From: Piezodorus guildinii
Taxonomy: Eukaryota > Arthropoda > Insecta > Hemiptera > Pentatomidae
Direction of reading: 5' to 3'
Assembly: GCA_023052935.1 (NCBI GenBank)
Contig: CM041294.1
Span: 43,434,736 to 43,498,735, forward strand
DNA length: 64,000 bases
Part shown: piece after piece, positions 21,346 to 32,559 of the stretch
Position numbering within the stretch: position 1 is the stretch's first letter
Layout: each line of letters begins with the position of its first letter
Position numbers and translations under genes: made by a program
The notes under the pieces: generated by a model
The model's input: only the letters and a program-made list of their open reading frames with translations
What the model was told of the DNA's origin: nothing
The model's database searches: none

Positions 21346-22140
21346 TTATTTGTAAAAATAAATATAGCTGATGAAAAATAAATAATGCGTTAAGTCGTTT
21401 GCTATTGAAGTTTTCCTGTTTCTTGATATACTCGACCAATCGATCCAGTATATAATTAATAGAGTACCTGCTCATCGAAAACTTGGCCAGCTTAATGACC
21501 ATAGGCCAAGATTTGAACAAGTTCTATCAGTTAGCCGGATTTCGGGAAGCAGGCAATAACAAGTTGTTTTCGTAGAGTCCTGCCAGGAAACTTTTAAGTT
21601 CTCTCAAGTTCTACAATAGGCAATATCCCTTCTAGAGTCCGAACTGTATTGAGGACAATCGATGACCAAGTTGGTACCTGTATTTAAGATAGTTGTTATA
21701 TAAATAGAATATAATTAAAATACAAACCTGATTGCACTGTCTATAGTTTATATGTTGTGCATCCGAAAAGTTACCCGGAGAAATTAGAACAGAGAAAATT
21801 ATTTTTATAAGTTATAATACTGTGAATTTCAGTATTTTATTTTGATGAATTTTGGCATTAGAAAAATCTCCTTGACGATTTCTCTATTAAAATTTAATAA
21901 TCATACTTTTTGGCTTAACCTCATAAGATCAACATATATTGACTAGAAAGTAATGAAATGAGAAATAGGTATGGGCAGTGATATATCAAATTCAAGATTA
22001 ATAAATGACTAAAAGAATGCGAGAAATGGGAATTTGAAGAATGTCGGGTTCTTAGTTATGTACAACGTAGATTTAAGATGATTGGTTTTTTAATTTTGTT
22101 CAACCCAAAATTTTCAAGAGCTGTTTTTATTTTATTTTAT
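21346..22140. other. No gene seen
   Basis: AT-rich; a 64-codon minus frame (21326-21520) has no recognisable content. Confidence 0.45.
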
Positions 22141-22143
22141 CAT

Positions 22144-22205
<62 letters not shown>

Positions 22206-22380
22206 GAAATTCGTGTATGATATGAACACTCGAATTAACCCATCTATGTAATAAGTAATTAATTCTGTTCCTTCTGTCTGTTGGCCAGACATGTTGTATA
22301 TTTAAATTGTACAATTCTGTTATTCTTAGGGGACCCAGTCCCAGAATAAAAATTATTTTCTATTCTATTCTATACTATAA
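22141..22380 (+). repeat. (TA)n microsatellite followed by a probable LINE 3' tail
   Basis: TA and GT repeats at 22146-22206. The stretch 22255-22375 ends with GGGGACCCAGTCCCAGAATA and then TATTCTATTCTAT, a pentanucleotide tail of the kind left at 3' ends of some LINEs. No coding part was seen. Confidence 0.5.
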
Positions 22381-23599
22381 ATGTAAAATTTCATGTATTT
22401 CGGTTAATAATTTGTAGAAATTTATTCGGCAACATGAACCTGAACAGACACAAAGGAAACTTGGAATTGTTTTTGTAATCCTTTACAAGTTAGAAATATA
22501 TTATTTCTGCAGAGAAATAAGGTAGCTTGTCTATTTAGTATTTTGGGAGATCTACTTCCAAATACAGGCATAGGGCCTGATCTGAATAAATAACCGTACA
22601 TATATCTTACGGGGTTCACCATCCAATCCAACCTGGAATAATTTAATCCTAAAAGTTTCATTCCAAGGATTACTGCTTTGGAAGTTTTAGCTTATCGTAA
22701 CGAAAGGTGTAATTAGAATGAAAATATGTTTATTTATAGCGTCTATTCATTATTATATTAAATTATCGTCATAAATGAAAAAAAAAAATAAATTAATTAA
22801 TTTATTTTATGTTTATTATTTTAATGTGAAGCATTGATAGCAGAAAATTTAATTTTCCCACATATGTAAACTTGATTAAAATGCGTATTTTCAAAAACTA
22901 TAGATATAACAAAGATTCTTACCCCATTAGGATTGTTACAATTTTATATTTCAAATAGACTAATTTAATTTTGTTTTCATGAGGAGCCCAGTTATTTTAC
23001 AGTGAAAGATCTGTTTCCATGAAATAATTACCCAGTTAAAATAATTAAGAACAGGGTTAGTTAATAGATTTATAACAACTTACCATTTATTTAAACAACT
23101 TAGTTACAATTTGGGTCTATTAGTAATATTGTTATCAAAAGAATTGCTCTAAAAGTGAAAACCGTATGAAAATCCGTCCAATGGTCTGGAAGGAGTTTGC
23201 GGAAATTAGAAATTGCCGTATCATTTTATATTATTACATATACCATTTATGTTAGTAACTTAGTTAAAATTTGGTACGTAATATTGTTTAAGTTATTAGA
23301 TAAATGGTAAGTTGTTATCTTCTCTCTATATATAAAAATGTACCACGACTCTTAGTTTGAGCAAACACGTAAGAGACCACTGTTTAGATTTCCATAAGGT
23401 TTTTTACTTTTAGGACATTCTTTTGAAAACAATATTATCAAGTTGTTAAAATGAATAAAAGAGGCTGTTCGTCAAATTTTCTTCCTCAGGTCTTTTTCAA
23501 TAATATTCCTATACCACTTTTCGGCACTGTAAGTTAGTTAGGCCTTTACCTAATTAAATGACTGACATAGGCATACCACTTCAAGCGAAAACTGAATAA
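22381..23599. other. No gene assigned
   Basis: AT-rich. A 79-codon minus frame (22422-22661) has protein-like composition but no motif I know. Two similar blocks, GAAAATCCGTCCAATGGTCT at 23168 and GAAAATCCGCCCAATGTTTT at 24602, mark a short repeat in the same orientation. Confidence 0.4.
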
Positions 23600-23740
23600 C
23601 TGAATTAATGATATGGGCTTCTCTTCGGATTACTAAACAAACGTTCAAAATTATCACTGACAAACAAATTAACAATTTATAAAGTACTGATAAAACCTAT
23701 TTGGACTTACGGTATCGAGTTATGGAAGAATATATCCTGT
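23600..23740 (+). mobile_element. Small Jockey-like ORF2 fragment
   Basis: The plus strand reads FGLLNKRSKLSLTNKLTIYK, then PIWTYGIELWK, which is the thumb/connection region seen in families JA and JB. The fragment ends after about 140 bases. Confidence 0.75.
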
Positions 23741-23865
23741 AAGATGGTGGCTGATTTTAACTATCATAACCTTCCTCCTTACCAATAACATATGTTCTGA
23801 AGTTGATGTGCTTAGAAAACTTTATGTTTACTTCAACGATTTTTTTTGTATTGCATATTAACTGT

Positions 23866-24085
23866 TTGTTTATTCGTTTAACGTCACTTTTATGCTGCTA
23901 TGGCTAATAGGACGATGCTACAGTGGGAGTCCTAAATTTTGCCTATCCAGGTTTTATTAGGATAGGGATCTTTAACGAGTAGCTGACATCGCACAGGCTC
24001 GGGACCACCTTTTAACGTCCCCTCCGAAGGACGGCATAACTAAGGATTTTTTACTCCCATTAAAAAATCCTAGGGCCGATTGCAT
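23866..24085 (-). mobile_element. tRNA-derived SINE (family SINE-2), 5'-truncated
   Basis: Read on the minus strand it carries CCTAGGATTTTTTAATGGGA, GTCCTTCGGAGGGGACGTTA, AAGATCCCTATCCTAATAAA and the end TAAACGAATAAACAAAC. It is nearly identical to the body of the copy at 61024-61257 but lacks the tRNA-like head. Confidence 0.85.
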
Positions 24086-24235
24086 ATTAACTTTTTTTAA
24101 ATCTTGTGTTTTTCAACGGTATATTATTCGCCTATATTACTACTCATACTTCAGGGGTAATTTTTTGATGATTTGTTTAGAGAACGTTTATTTTATCCTA
24201 CTAAAAAAAAAAATAAATAAAAAAAATCCTGCATC

Positions 24236-24512
24236 ACTACTACCCATGAAGTGTTTTAGACTCAGTACATGTAGAGGATTTGTACTATTTCTTGGCCAAA
24301 AGCCGTGCAATGAGGTAATTTGGCTGAGATCACGCTCATGTTTGGGCACCCACTTTAAAGAAGCTGAGTGTGCCCCAGGAGGGTCTCCATACCCCAGGAT
24401 CGCCCTCCGCCTGAAATAAGAGAATAAATAATATTTCGCCACATCCGGGATTCGAATCCAGGACCCAGAGCACAGTAGACTAGCGCTCTACCCACTAGAC
24501 CACGCCGCTCCC
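24236..24512 (-). mobile_element. tRNA-derived SINE (family SINE-1), near full length
   Basis: On the minus strand from 24512 the head reads GGAGCGGCGTGGTCTAGTGG (A box) and has the B box GGATTCGAATCCCG near 24452. The body has GGGGTATGGAGACCCTCCTG, GAGCGTGATCTCAGCC and TGCACGGCTTTTGGCCAAGA. Opposed 84-codon frames over this interval are shadows of the repeat. Confidence 0.9.
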
Positions 24513-24962
24513 CCCATCCTACTAAAGAAAAGCCAAATTTCGATTTATTTTACTAATAAACCTACAGAAATGAATGCCCTAAATAATGATAAAAACCCTA
24601 TGAAAATCCGCCCAATGTTTTAGAAGGAGTTCGCGGAAATTAAGTATCGTGGTATAATTATATACACATATATAATATAAGAATGTATTATTTTTTTAAT
24701 CAATAACCTCTCAAATGCTTTATAGTTTAATATTCGCAAGTTAGAACTAGATTTTTAAAGAGGAGGCTAATTTCATCCAACTCATTCTTTCAAACCACCG
24801 GGACAGGTAATGGTGAGAGCGAGCCTACATAATTCAACTAATAGTGTCCTTGTGGCCCATTCGTTAGTCTAACTATCCGTCTTTCAGTTTCTGTAATTGG
24901 CATTTAGTTTAACAGAAACATTCTTTTGGGTTGTCCTGCGAATAGCTAAGTGTATGAATTAG
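24513..24962. other. No gene seen
   Basis: AT-rich DNA with a short repeat block at 24602 (see 22381-23599). Nothing else was supported. Confidence 0.45.
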
Positions 24963-25023
24963 ATATGGTGATGACAACGGGCACTACGTTCAGTTCTACG
25001 ACATGAGCAACATCTGGCCGCAG
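24963..25023 (+). CDS. Candidate short coding exon, product unknown
   Basis: One leading base and 20 codons reading YGDDNGHYVQFYDMSNIWPQ. It is bounded by AATTAG| at 24961-24962 and CAG|GTAGTA at 25024. Third positions are mostly C or G, in contrast to the surroundings, and the donor fits. The polypyrimidine tract before the acceptor is weak. It ends on a codon boundary, as the exon at 27519 begins, so the two could belong to one transcript, but I cannot place the peptide in the odorant receptor family. Confidence 0.35.
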
Positions 25024-25924
25024 GTAGTACAGACTCTTTCCTGCTTACGGACTTTTTTTTCTGTTTAGAATAATTTATAATCGCTATATATTCCAGGAGC
25101 AAATAAGAAACACTTTTAGACGGAAATATATTAATAACAAAAAATGGAGAATTTGATACATCTATCAATAACAGTAACTGATACCTTGAGTAACTGATCA
25201 GAGACCCTAAAACCCTGTTTCGGTGTTAAAACCGTAATCATCCTAACATCAATTCGTAGATTGTTTTTATATTCCTGTTGAAAGTACCTAATAATATTCA
25301 AGCTAAACATATAGAAACATAGTTGTATTATTGAAAAAGCTAGAGTTTGTTTTGTGTTTTAGTTTGATCAAGGAGAATTTCAAATAAAAAAAAAAACAAA
25401 AACACATGAATGAGACGGAATCAAATATAATGAAAGAAAATAAGGTAAAATATTACTAAATATATCAAGAAAAAAAATTATTTCATGCAAAAGAAAAATA
25501 AATAAATGGAATACGAGAGATGCTTCTTTCTTATTTGTATAACGAATTGTTTTTTAAGAATCATGAAAATTTAGGAGGAAATTCGGCTCATTATGGGAAA
25601 AATAATTAAATAAATTTTTATAAGAATGACCATTGTTCTTACAATGGTCAGATCTCACTTGAAAAGCTGAAAACTTGCATTTACTGTTTCCAAAAGAAGG
25701 TAAGTGCTGTTGCATATTAAGTGTATCCCTTAATAATGGTAGTTAAATTACGATTGCATCACTAGAAAGAAGAAAGGTTTCCATACTAAAATGGCTTAAG
25801 CAAATATAAGCTGAGGAGTAAAGTGTAGTTTTTTCCTGCCAAATAAATGTTTTGAGAATAAAAATTATTAAATTCACTTTCTTTTGGGTCTAAAATATTA
25901 TACCAAAACACACCGACGAACCTT

Positions 25925-25974
<50 letters not shown>

Positions 25975-26214
25975 AATTAATCAATATCAATTTAATTTAT
26001 TTATTGGAATTTTCTACTGTATAATAAAGTACAAATTAGGCATGAAACACATGTACAGCTGCTTTCCATTAGAATAACTCTAAAAATATTCTACCTAAAA
26101 AAAGTCTCAGGGCCATCTCCTAAAATTAATCAAAATGAAGCGACAGAAAAGATAATTCTGATATAGGATATTTACATATCACGGCATCGCTTAATATTTC
26201 CCTCAAATTTACTA
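25024..26214. repeat. Anonymous DNA with a (TA)n microsatellite
   Basis: TA repeat at 25927-25972. Elsewhere A-rich tracts and no gene-like feature. Confidence 0.6.
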
Positions 26215-26870
26215 GCTATGACATCCTGCCCAACAGTGTCCTTTAATAATATTCCGCTAGTCTCGGTTGAACAGATGCGATATTTAGAGGTAATGTTTGA
26301 CAATCGTCTTACATAAAATCCCCATACAAGACTGAAGAGACAAGAAAATGATCGCCGAGTTCGGTTATTTCAACACTTACTTGACAGACGCTATAACCTT
26401 TAAATTACAAAAGGCTCATTTACATTACAATCATATGGTGTATACTGGACCTATGGACTTAAGCGTTGGGGCTCTACTAAACCATCAATTTCTTCTCTTA
26501 TCCAATGCTTACCACCCAAAATCATTCGTAACATCCTCAACGCTCCTTACTTTGTCACGAATAAAATCATTCATAAAGACCTTAATGTTACATATTTTGC
26601 TGACTTGGCCCGTACCAGGTATCACTCCTTCCATGATAAACTCCATTCGCAGTCTAATTCACTAGTTTCAACGCTTGCTTCATCTTCAATTCTTGATAAT
26701 CCACCGAGGGGCCTGAAAAGAAGATGACCTCGAGACCATCTTATTTAGGTTGACTACTAGAGTACTGGCAATGAGCTGTTTCTCTTAATGGTTTTTCATG
26801 TACTTTAGCATTTGAAAGCATGTTTACTTGTTGTATACAGTAGTAAATTTAAAAAAAATATATCATAGGT
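26215..26870 (+). mobile_element. Truncated Jockey-like LINE (family JB), C-terminus and 3' UTR
   Basis: Plus strand: TSCPTVSFNNIPLVSVEQ, then a MFDNRL segment with a stop and NPHTRLKRQEN, then frameshifted pieces and a 105-codon out-of-frame stretch (26348-26665). The coding end RGLKRR is near 26715. The 3' UTR contains GGCAATGAGCTGTTTCTCTT and ends in an AT-rich tail. It aligns with 5690-6245 and 54095-54925. The RT core is absent. Confidence 0.8.
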
Positions 26871-27518
26871 AAATAAATACATAACTAATAGTATAAATAT
26901 ATAACTAATATAAAAATGTATACAATACTTATATAAACATATATAAGTGTAAAAAAACGCAGCATAAAGTATGTATACTTTTACAAACGTTAATACTTCG
27001 TTGAGGTATTAATACAGAATATAGACGACGCATCTTCTCTGCTCAGATGCTACCTCAACATTGATTAGCATATTAACGGCTCCGAGCTAAGTTTAAGTAC
27101 TATATTTGTATACAGAGATGTCCCACTTCACAGAACACTCAACTTAGCAATAAACATATAAATAACATTTTCTTTGTTTTAAATAAAGACAATTGTCTTC
27201 ACGTACATGACGAAACATTAACTTGTTAAAAAAAAGAATCTATTTATAAAAACAAAGATAAAGAAAAATATCGAATTTTATATTTAACAAAAACAAAAAA
27301 TTAAAAAAGTCATTTGTGTTTTTGCTTCTTTTTTATTCATCTCAATCGCATATCCATGCCATTGGTGGTTTTGAACTCTTTCTGATTTTCTCTTACCTAG
27401 ATACTTTGGATTCAGTTTAGAGTTAAAATGTGAGCGTTACATAAAGTAACATTATTTTAATGCGGAAAATAGGTTTTTCTTAAAAAATAAACTAATACTG
27501 GACTCTGAACCCTACCAG
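26871..27518. other. Upstream flank or intron of the 27519 exon
   Basis: AT-rich. The last 35 bases contain a branch-site-like ACTAATACTG (27491-27500) and the acceptor CCTACCAG. No other feature was seen. Confidence 0.5.
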
Positions 27519-27789
27519 CTGTCCAAGCTGAACTGGTTCGGGCACTGGCCGACGGACGATGGGCTGAAGGGCTGGCTGCAGCGAGCCGCCTCCTACACCA
27601 TCCTCTGCTGGACCATCTGCCTCTTCGCCGCCGAGCTCTTCAGCAGCCAGAGGACCTTCCTCGACGGCGATCTCATCGGGATGCTCATCAACCTCAACGA
27701 GTTCTTCTCTGGGATGCAGTGCTACCTGGCGACGCTGGTCTTCGTGGTCTACAGGCGCCCTTTGGAGGAGGCTATGTGTCTATTGGAAG
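27519..27789 (+). CDS. Exon of an insect odorant receptor-like protein (7tm_6 family)
   Basis: A 271-bp exon bounded by CTACCAG| (27518) and GGAAG|GTCAGC (27790). It encodes 90 codons plus one base with no stop and has a high GC content against an AT-rich background. Residues 1-21 hold NWFGHWPTDDGLKGWLQ; a GLWP-like motif before the first helix is common in insect odorant receptors. Residues 23-42 form a first membrane helix and residues 52-78 a second. The exon ends with YRRPLEEAMCLLE, matching the charged segment after helix 2 in the family. These receptors are odour-gated cation channels made with Orco in olfactory neuron membranes. The remaining exons are not in view. The GTCAGC donor is weak. 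A gustatory receptor is the main alternative. Confidence 0.65.
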
Positions 27790-27974
27790 GTCAGCCTATT
27801 TTAGAATACCTTTTTCTTCTAGGACTAACAAGGAGAGGATCTTAAATGTGTCCCACCAATTTTGATGATTTTTTTTTAGGTGAAACAATAAATTGAACTA
27901 TTAGACTCTACAAAATATCAGGGACTAACGCTCTCGTGGATTCGCGTAAAAAAATCAATTGGAAAGAGCTTAAA

Positions 27975-28310
27975 AATTAATTGGAAGCTTCACTTACCTA
28001 TATATGAAGTATATAGTAAGGGAAAGCATTGCGATCGTGAAAATTTTTGAATTTTAGTTTTCAAAGGAAATACACGTTTTAGGGTCCCTTGAGTCCAAAA
28101 GTTCCGCAAAAAAGGTCTTTGTGTCTGTGTATTCGTGTGTGTGTTTGGTAAGTCTAGCACAATAACGAAAAGTCGAACTGAAATTTCATACTAAAGACAA
28201 CTATTCGTCCGAGATGTGACAGCAACGTTTTCCTCAAAATCGGCTAACCAGAAGAGCTACTTTATATTATGCATTTTGTCCCTTTTTACTATTTTATTTA
28301 GAATAGTTGA
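27975..28310 (-). repeat. Dispersed repeat D, 3' end
   Basis: Minus strand: GCTCTTCTGGTTAGCCGATT, AAAAAGGTCTGTG-like microsatellite part with ACACACAC, GGGACCCTAAAACGTGTATT, GAAAATTTTTCACGATCGCAA-like block and TTCCCTTACTATATACTTCA, ending in GTAAGTGAAGC near 27975. This is the same block order as in 58100-58460. It starts 186 bases after the odorant-receptor-like exon, so it lies in its intron if that exon is real. Confidence 0.85.
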
Positions 28311-29092
28311 ATTATTTATTTTCTTACTAAACAGGTTTTGGATACAAATCATTAATAAGTAACCAAATTATGTTGTAAATGGTTATGATTTAGTTATCCA
28401 TCATGTATTTATTTTCTCAGAGTACTATCATCAATTTCCGTCCTGAAAAAAGATGTAGTAATGCTGAATAATTATATATTTTATTGATTTAGATAAGAAA
28501 AAAAATACTTCACGGATCAAGCAATAATAATTGTCTTTAAAACTATTCCAGAAAGTGGTAAGTATGCAAATACGTTTCATAAATGATTAATAAACAACTT
28601 AATACATTCCTTATTATATATTGCTTTTCATGGTTGTAAAAATACATTTTTTAAAAATTGCAAATGTAACAATAATTATATATTATATTGAACTGAAAAC
28701 AAAAATCAACAACAAGTTAGGAGCTGTGGTGTTTACTAATTCAAGGCACGTCCGAGATTGCGGGACAGACAGATAGACAACTTTATTACCGTGATAAGAT
28801 AAAGTGGGGTCACTTATTTAGTTTAACGAAACTGTTTTGATACAGCTAATGCTTAGTCTAATTCAACAAAGGAATTGCTGCATTTTAAAATCGTATTTCT
28901 CATCATCATAATTTTAAAGGTGATATGAATCTTAGAGATGTGATACATCAGCTATAAAATAAATACTACGATATGATATCTAAGAATTAAAAACAAAAAA
29001 GAACCTCTAAGATATTTTTTTTATTATTAAGAATATTTTAAAATGTATTCAAATCCTTTTTTCATTATTTTATGATAAGAGAGAGTTAAAAG

Positions 29093-29167
<75 letters not shown>

Positions 29168-29239
29168 CACACAAATATTATGAAAATATTTGAAGTGATA
29201 TAAAATCACCTATGTTCCTAACTTTAACACTCTATTGAA
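28311..29239. repeat. Anonymous DNA with a long (TA)n microsatellite
   Basis: TA repeat at 29095-29164 (about 35 units). The rest is AT-rich with no gene-like feature. Confidence 0.6.
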
Positions 29240-29625
29240 TTTTGGTCTATAACGACAAAATAAAAACTTTTTCAACAGATTTCTTAGATGAGACTTTTCA
29301 GGCAAGAGAAGAAAAACAAACCGACACATTGTTAGATAAGTCTCTAAGTAAAACCTATATGCGGTTATATGGCCATGTCAGTAGGATGGTTCAATGCAGG
29401 TTGGGTGAAGAGCCCTTCGAGACAGAGGTGGATGGACATCGACCAGGTATGGGAGAATAAAAATGGACAAAAATATGGGGGAAAGGCATAATAGAAGCCT
29501 TTGAAACCAGGGATTTGGAGTGGAGGAAAAGAAGAGAGCTAACAAGAGAAAGGATGAGTGGTCCCCTCAAAGATGGAAGGGCATCCTCACACTCCAACAA
29601 CAGTATGCAGGTATCTTCCTAAAAA
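29240..29625 (+). pseudogene. C-terminal end of a LINE ORF2, decayed
   Basis: The plus strand reads TYMRLYGHVSRM, then RLGEEPFETEVDGHRPG. After a stop come IIEAFETRDLEWRKRREL and RERMSGPLKDGRA in other frames. The R-L-Y-G-H-x-x-R-M start followed by a G-R-P-like basic end is the C-terminal arrangement of RTE/CR1-type LINEs. The RT core is not present. Confidence 0.6.
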
Positions 29626-29741
29626 GAAAAATTGTGTGTAAAATAAGGTAAATTAAGGCTTAAAATACTCCAAGGCTGTCTATTTTATAGCATGTATCAA
29701 TAATTTATTGCAGCTTTCGGCGACGTATCCATCTGTAACGG

Positions 29742-29862
29742 CTTTATACTGAAATTGTTTTGGGCGGCTCAAGCAGTTTCTGGTTTCTAGGATGGCATTG
29801 AATTATAGGGATTTTAGGAACTAGCTACCGCTTTAGCCGCCCAAAACGCATGCAGTATAAAC
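29742..29862. repeat. Short palindromic mini-element, copy 2
   Basis: The left end TTTATACTG and arm TTTTGGGCGGCTCAAGC are mirrored by the right arm GCTTTAGCCGCCCAAAA and end CAGTATAAA. The centre contains TTCTGG...AACTAGCTACCGC. It has the same architecture as 17831-17923. It is a likely miniature inverted-repeat element of unknown parent. Confidence 0.75.
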
Positions 29863-29924
29863 GCGCCCAAACAATGATTTGTGGTTAAGGTTTGACTTTT
29901 TTACTCTCAATTACTTATATATGA

Positions 29925-29990
29925 AATATATAGTAAAGGAAAGTGTTGCGATGAAAATTTTCGAATTGGTATTGAGCGTACCAGATTTTT
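29925..29990 (-). repeat. Dispersed repeat D, terminal fragment
   Basis: Minus strand: AATTCGAAAATTTTCATCGC, TTTCCTTTACTATATATTTC, then ATATATAAGTAATTGAGAGT. This is the last 60 or so bases of D. Confidence 0.75.
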
Positions 29991-30059
29991 TAAGTATAGA
30001 TATAGTACAGTCTATCCATTGCATATTAATGTAATCTTTAAAATTACAAATTGTTTAAA

Positions 30060-30350
30060 TTATTTATTTAATCTGCACTTCGTCTACTGCGAACGGTGTT
30101 AGTATGCTCCTCCATGAATTCTTTTTTGTAACAATTGTCTTCTTCTCCAATCCAGACCTCCTCATCATAGGCCTCCTGGATTGCGTCTTCCCAAGTTTTC
30201 CTATTTTTCTCAAACCTTACACTCATGTCTCATATTAGCCTCTCTGTTTTCTTCTTCCATTCTGGGTACATGGCTGTAATGTGTTCTTCAATAATATTCA
30301 AAGTTGTCGGTATTGTTACGTTTAGAGTTCGGTTTCTTCTCCTATTTCCC
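30060..30350 (-). pseudogene. Protein-like open segment of unknown family
   Basis: One minus-strand frame, with a single stop, reads PTTLNIIEEHITAMYPEWKK, then KTWEDAIQEAYDEEVWIGEE and ends before a stop near 30070. The charged helical composition looks coding, perhaps from a retroelement, but no motif identifies it. Confidence 0.3.
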
Positions 30351-30589
30351 TCCATTCTTCCTAATTATCATATCTACATCGCATCAAGTTGGCTTATTTG
30401 CTTTTTGGGAATACAAGATTCACTTCAATAGGTGAGAATCGGTAAGAAAGTTTTTTCATTGATTACCTACTTTAATTTTATTTAGCTATTCGTGCTTCTA
30501 GATCATATGGTGTAAATCAAACCTAAATATTCTCACCGTAAAAATATTTATAAATTTCGTTTTCAGCACAGAATATAAGCTATTCTTCC

Positions 30590-31690
30590 CTCTTTTGATT
30601 TGCGCCGAACAACACTCTACTAAGAGAAGAACGGCGAAGTTGGGTCAAGGGTCTCACCCATATGCACACTACTAATTCACTACCAAACAAAAAAACTAAC
30701 TCTTGGGAGCTAACTGGTAGGAAACGACCATAGAATCCAAAAAGGGAACCCATAAGAGTAAAATAGATAAGTGAAATTACCATTATCGAAAATAGATTCA
30801 GGGCTCTATCAACCATTGAGAATAATACAGAGCCAATCATATCTCAGCCTCTCAGTGTTAGTGAGTGTTATTTTAAAACAAAAGCCCAAGAATCGTCATA
30901 ATTGTCAATCGAAATTAGATAATACCACAGTCTTTATTTTGACAGCAATACGGCCACACTATATCGTCCTGTGACCAGGCACCTAAATGCGTACACTATG
31001 GACAGGGCCTTGACGGTACATGATGCAACAAGTCTCGAGATACCGCAGCAACCTAGGCCAAATGTGGTGGGTCTCAACTATAGGGGTTGCCAGACCCTTA
31101 AAGAACTGAGGGCAGCCAGGAACCCGAGGAAATTCCACCACAGTCCTTCAAAAATGCAAATCAGCCACCCCCGCTATAAACGGGTTCCCTTCTATTCTAC
31201 AAACTCAGCAGCTTTCCTATGGTCCAGCGAGCCAGTAACCACTGTAGCCGAGGCAGCCATATCGACAAGTTTCAGTCAGAGCTTTGGACATCATCATTGG
31301 AATTCGCCGTTACAGAACAACGGCATAATCCAACCACCAATTGATTACTATCCAGTCTCAGTATAGTTATTCAGCTTAGTTGCAAACAACCTCATCCAGC
31401 CTCTTTTCAGCCTTCTTCAAAAATCAGAAACAGGTATCCCAAGCCTTGACATGGCCACTACTGAAATGCTTCATAACATCCGTCAATGCCTGAAAAGGAG
31501 CTGGATGAGGGATCTCCTGTCATAAACAGAAAACATAAATCAAAGCAGGAAGAAACACCGCTGGCTATTATTCTGTTTATCAAGCCTTCCACGCCTCAAA
31601 TAAAAAAATACCCATATCGCATTCTCTGGTTGTCCATGAAGTAGACAGAATAGAAACATTAAGATTAAAAAAAAAAAAAAAAAAAAAAAG
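30590..31690 (+). mobile_element. Internally deleted Jockey-like LINE (family JC): ORF1 remnant joined to the ORF2 end
   Basis: Around 30750-30840 one frame reads ENRFRALSTIE, a segment common near the start of Jockey ORF1. Around 30945-31110 two frames together give a degraded zinc-knuckle region, with a GHT..CDQAPKC-like start and CNKSRDTAAT. The 131-codon frame there contains NYRGCQTLKELRAARNPR, the usual segment after the knuckles. From about 31440 the sequence is the ORF2 C-terminus, CLKRSWMRDLLS and a stop near 31523, then a 3' UTR matching the JC copies at 33185 and 43185, and a poly-A tail (31665-31688). The endonuclease and RT are missing. Confidence 0.75.
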
Positions 31691-31825
31691 AGAAAATTTT
31701 AATTCACTTTTTTTGTTAGATATAGATTTAAGGTAGATATAGATGTTTCAAGCTATTGATACTAATACCAATAAATAAAAAATGGAAACTATTAGTATGT
31801 ATTGTTATCCAATAGTTTTCGTTAC

Positions 31826-31978
31826 ATTTAGTGGATTTCCATCTGATTTCAGGATTGTTTCCTCCTGGGATACAATGTGCGGCGCTAAGTATATACTGAG
31901 CCCGCAATGCACAACAGTATGACAGACAAGTGTATCTTTTGCGCCGTATTATAATTGATTTCACAGCTTGATCCAATT
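31826..31978 (-). pseudogene. Serine-protease-like segment (trypsin-type histidine motif), copy 1 of a repeat
   Basis: On the minus strand an AG acceptor (ATATAG|, 31980-31979) precedes 153 bases open in one frame with a possible GT donor (ACTAAAT|GTAACG). The translation includes RAQYILSAAHCIPGGNNPEI. LSAAHC is the histidine active-site motif of S1 (trypsin-like) peptidases, and QYILSAAHC is a normal context for it. The upstream part (KSIIIRRKRYTCLSYC) is a poor fit to the usual strand before it. The same segment with 15 bases of upstream flank recurs at 47869-48010, where the cysteine is lost. So it is a repeated segment rather than a clean gene exon. A real exon with a pseudo-copy is the alternative. 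Confidence 0.4.
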
Positions 31979-32559
31979 CTATATTAGATTATGTAGAAAT
32001 TAAGTTAAATTAAATAAATGGTATACAAAGTAAGTATTAGATAAAAATTACAGTTTAATCTAACTGCTCAAAGAAACATATTTGAGGTGGAAAGGAGAAA
32101 AATGAAGAACAATGATTATAGGCCGGTAGTGGATTAAATGGACCCTAAGGATTAGATGTGAATGCTTTATATTAGAAGAGGATTATATAGGCTGGTCCAG
32201 GATAAGCCTGTTGAGGATTCCTTTAGTGAAAGTAGTCATTTGGTATTATGTTCAGGTATAATTCCAGAAAGTGATAAGTATTGCAAATTCATTTTATAAT
32301 TGATTTGTAGACACTTTTTTACTTATCTTCATATATTCTTTAAGGTAGGTTTTATAGTTCTGGCAATTAAATATTTCTGTTTACTTTTTGTAAGATAAGC
32401 ATAAACTTTTATTTATATATATCGTGCACAGTAAAATATCTATAATGTATTGTATTCGCTTTTCAGTTTCATATTTTTTTTTAGTTATTTTGACGGTAAT
32501 TAGAAATATGCATATTTGCAAAACAGTATTATATAATATAACGACTATTATAAAATATT

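Noticed and set aside
29027..29209. CRISPR-like or tandem-array interpretation of the TA repeats
   Set aside because: They are simple dinucleotide runs without spacers, in a eukaryotic context.
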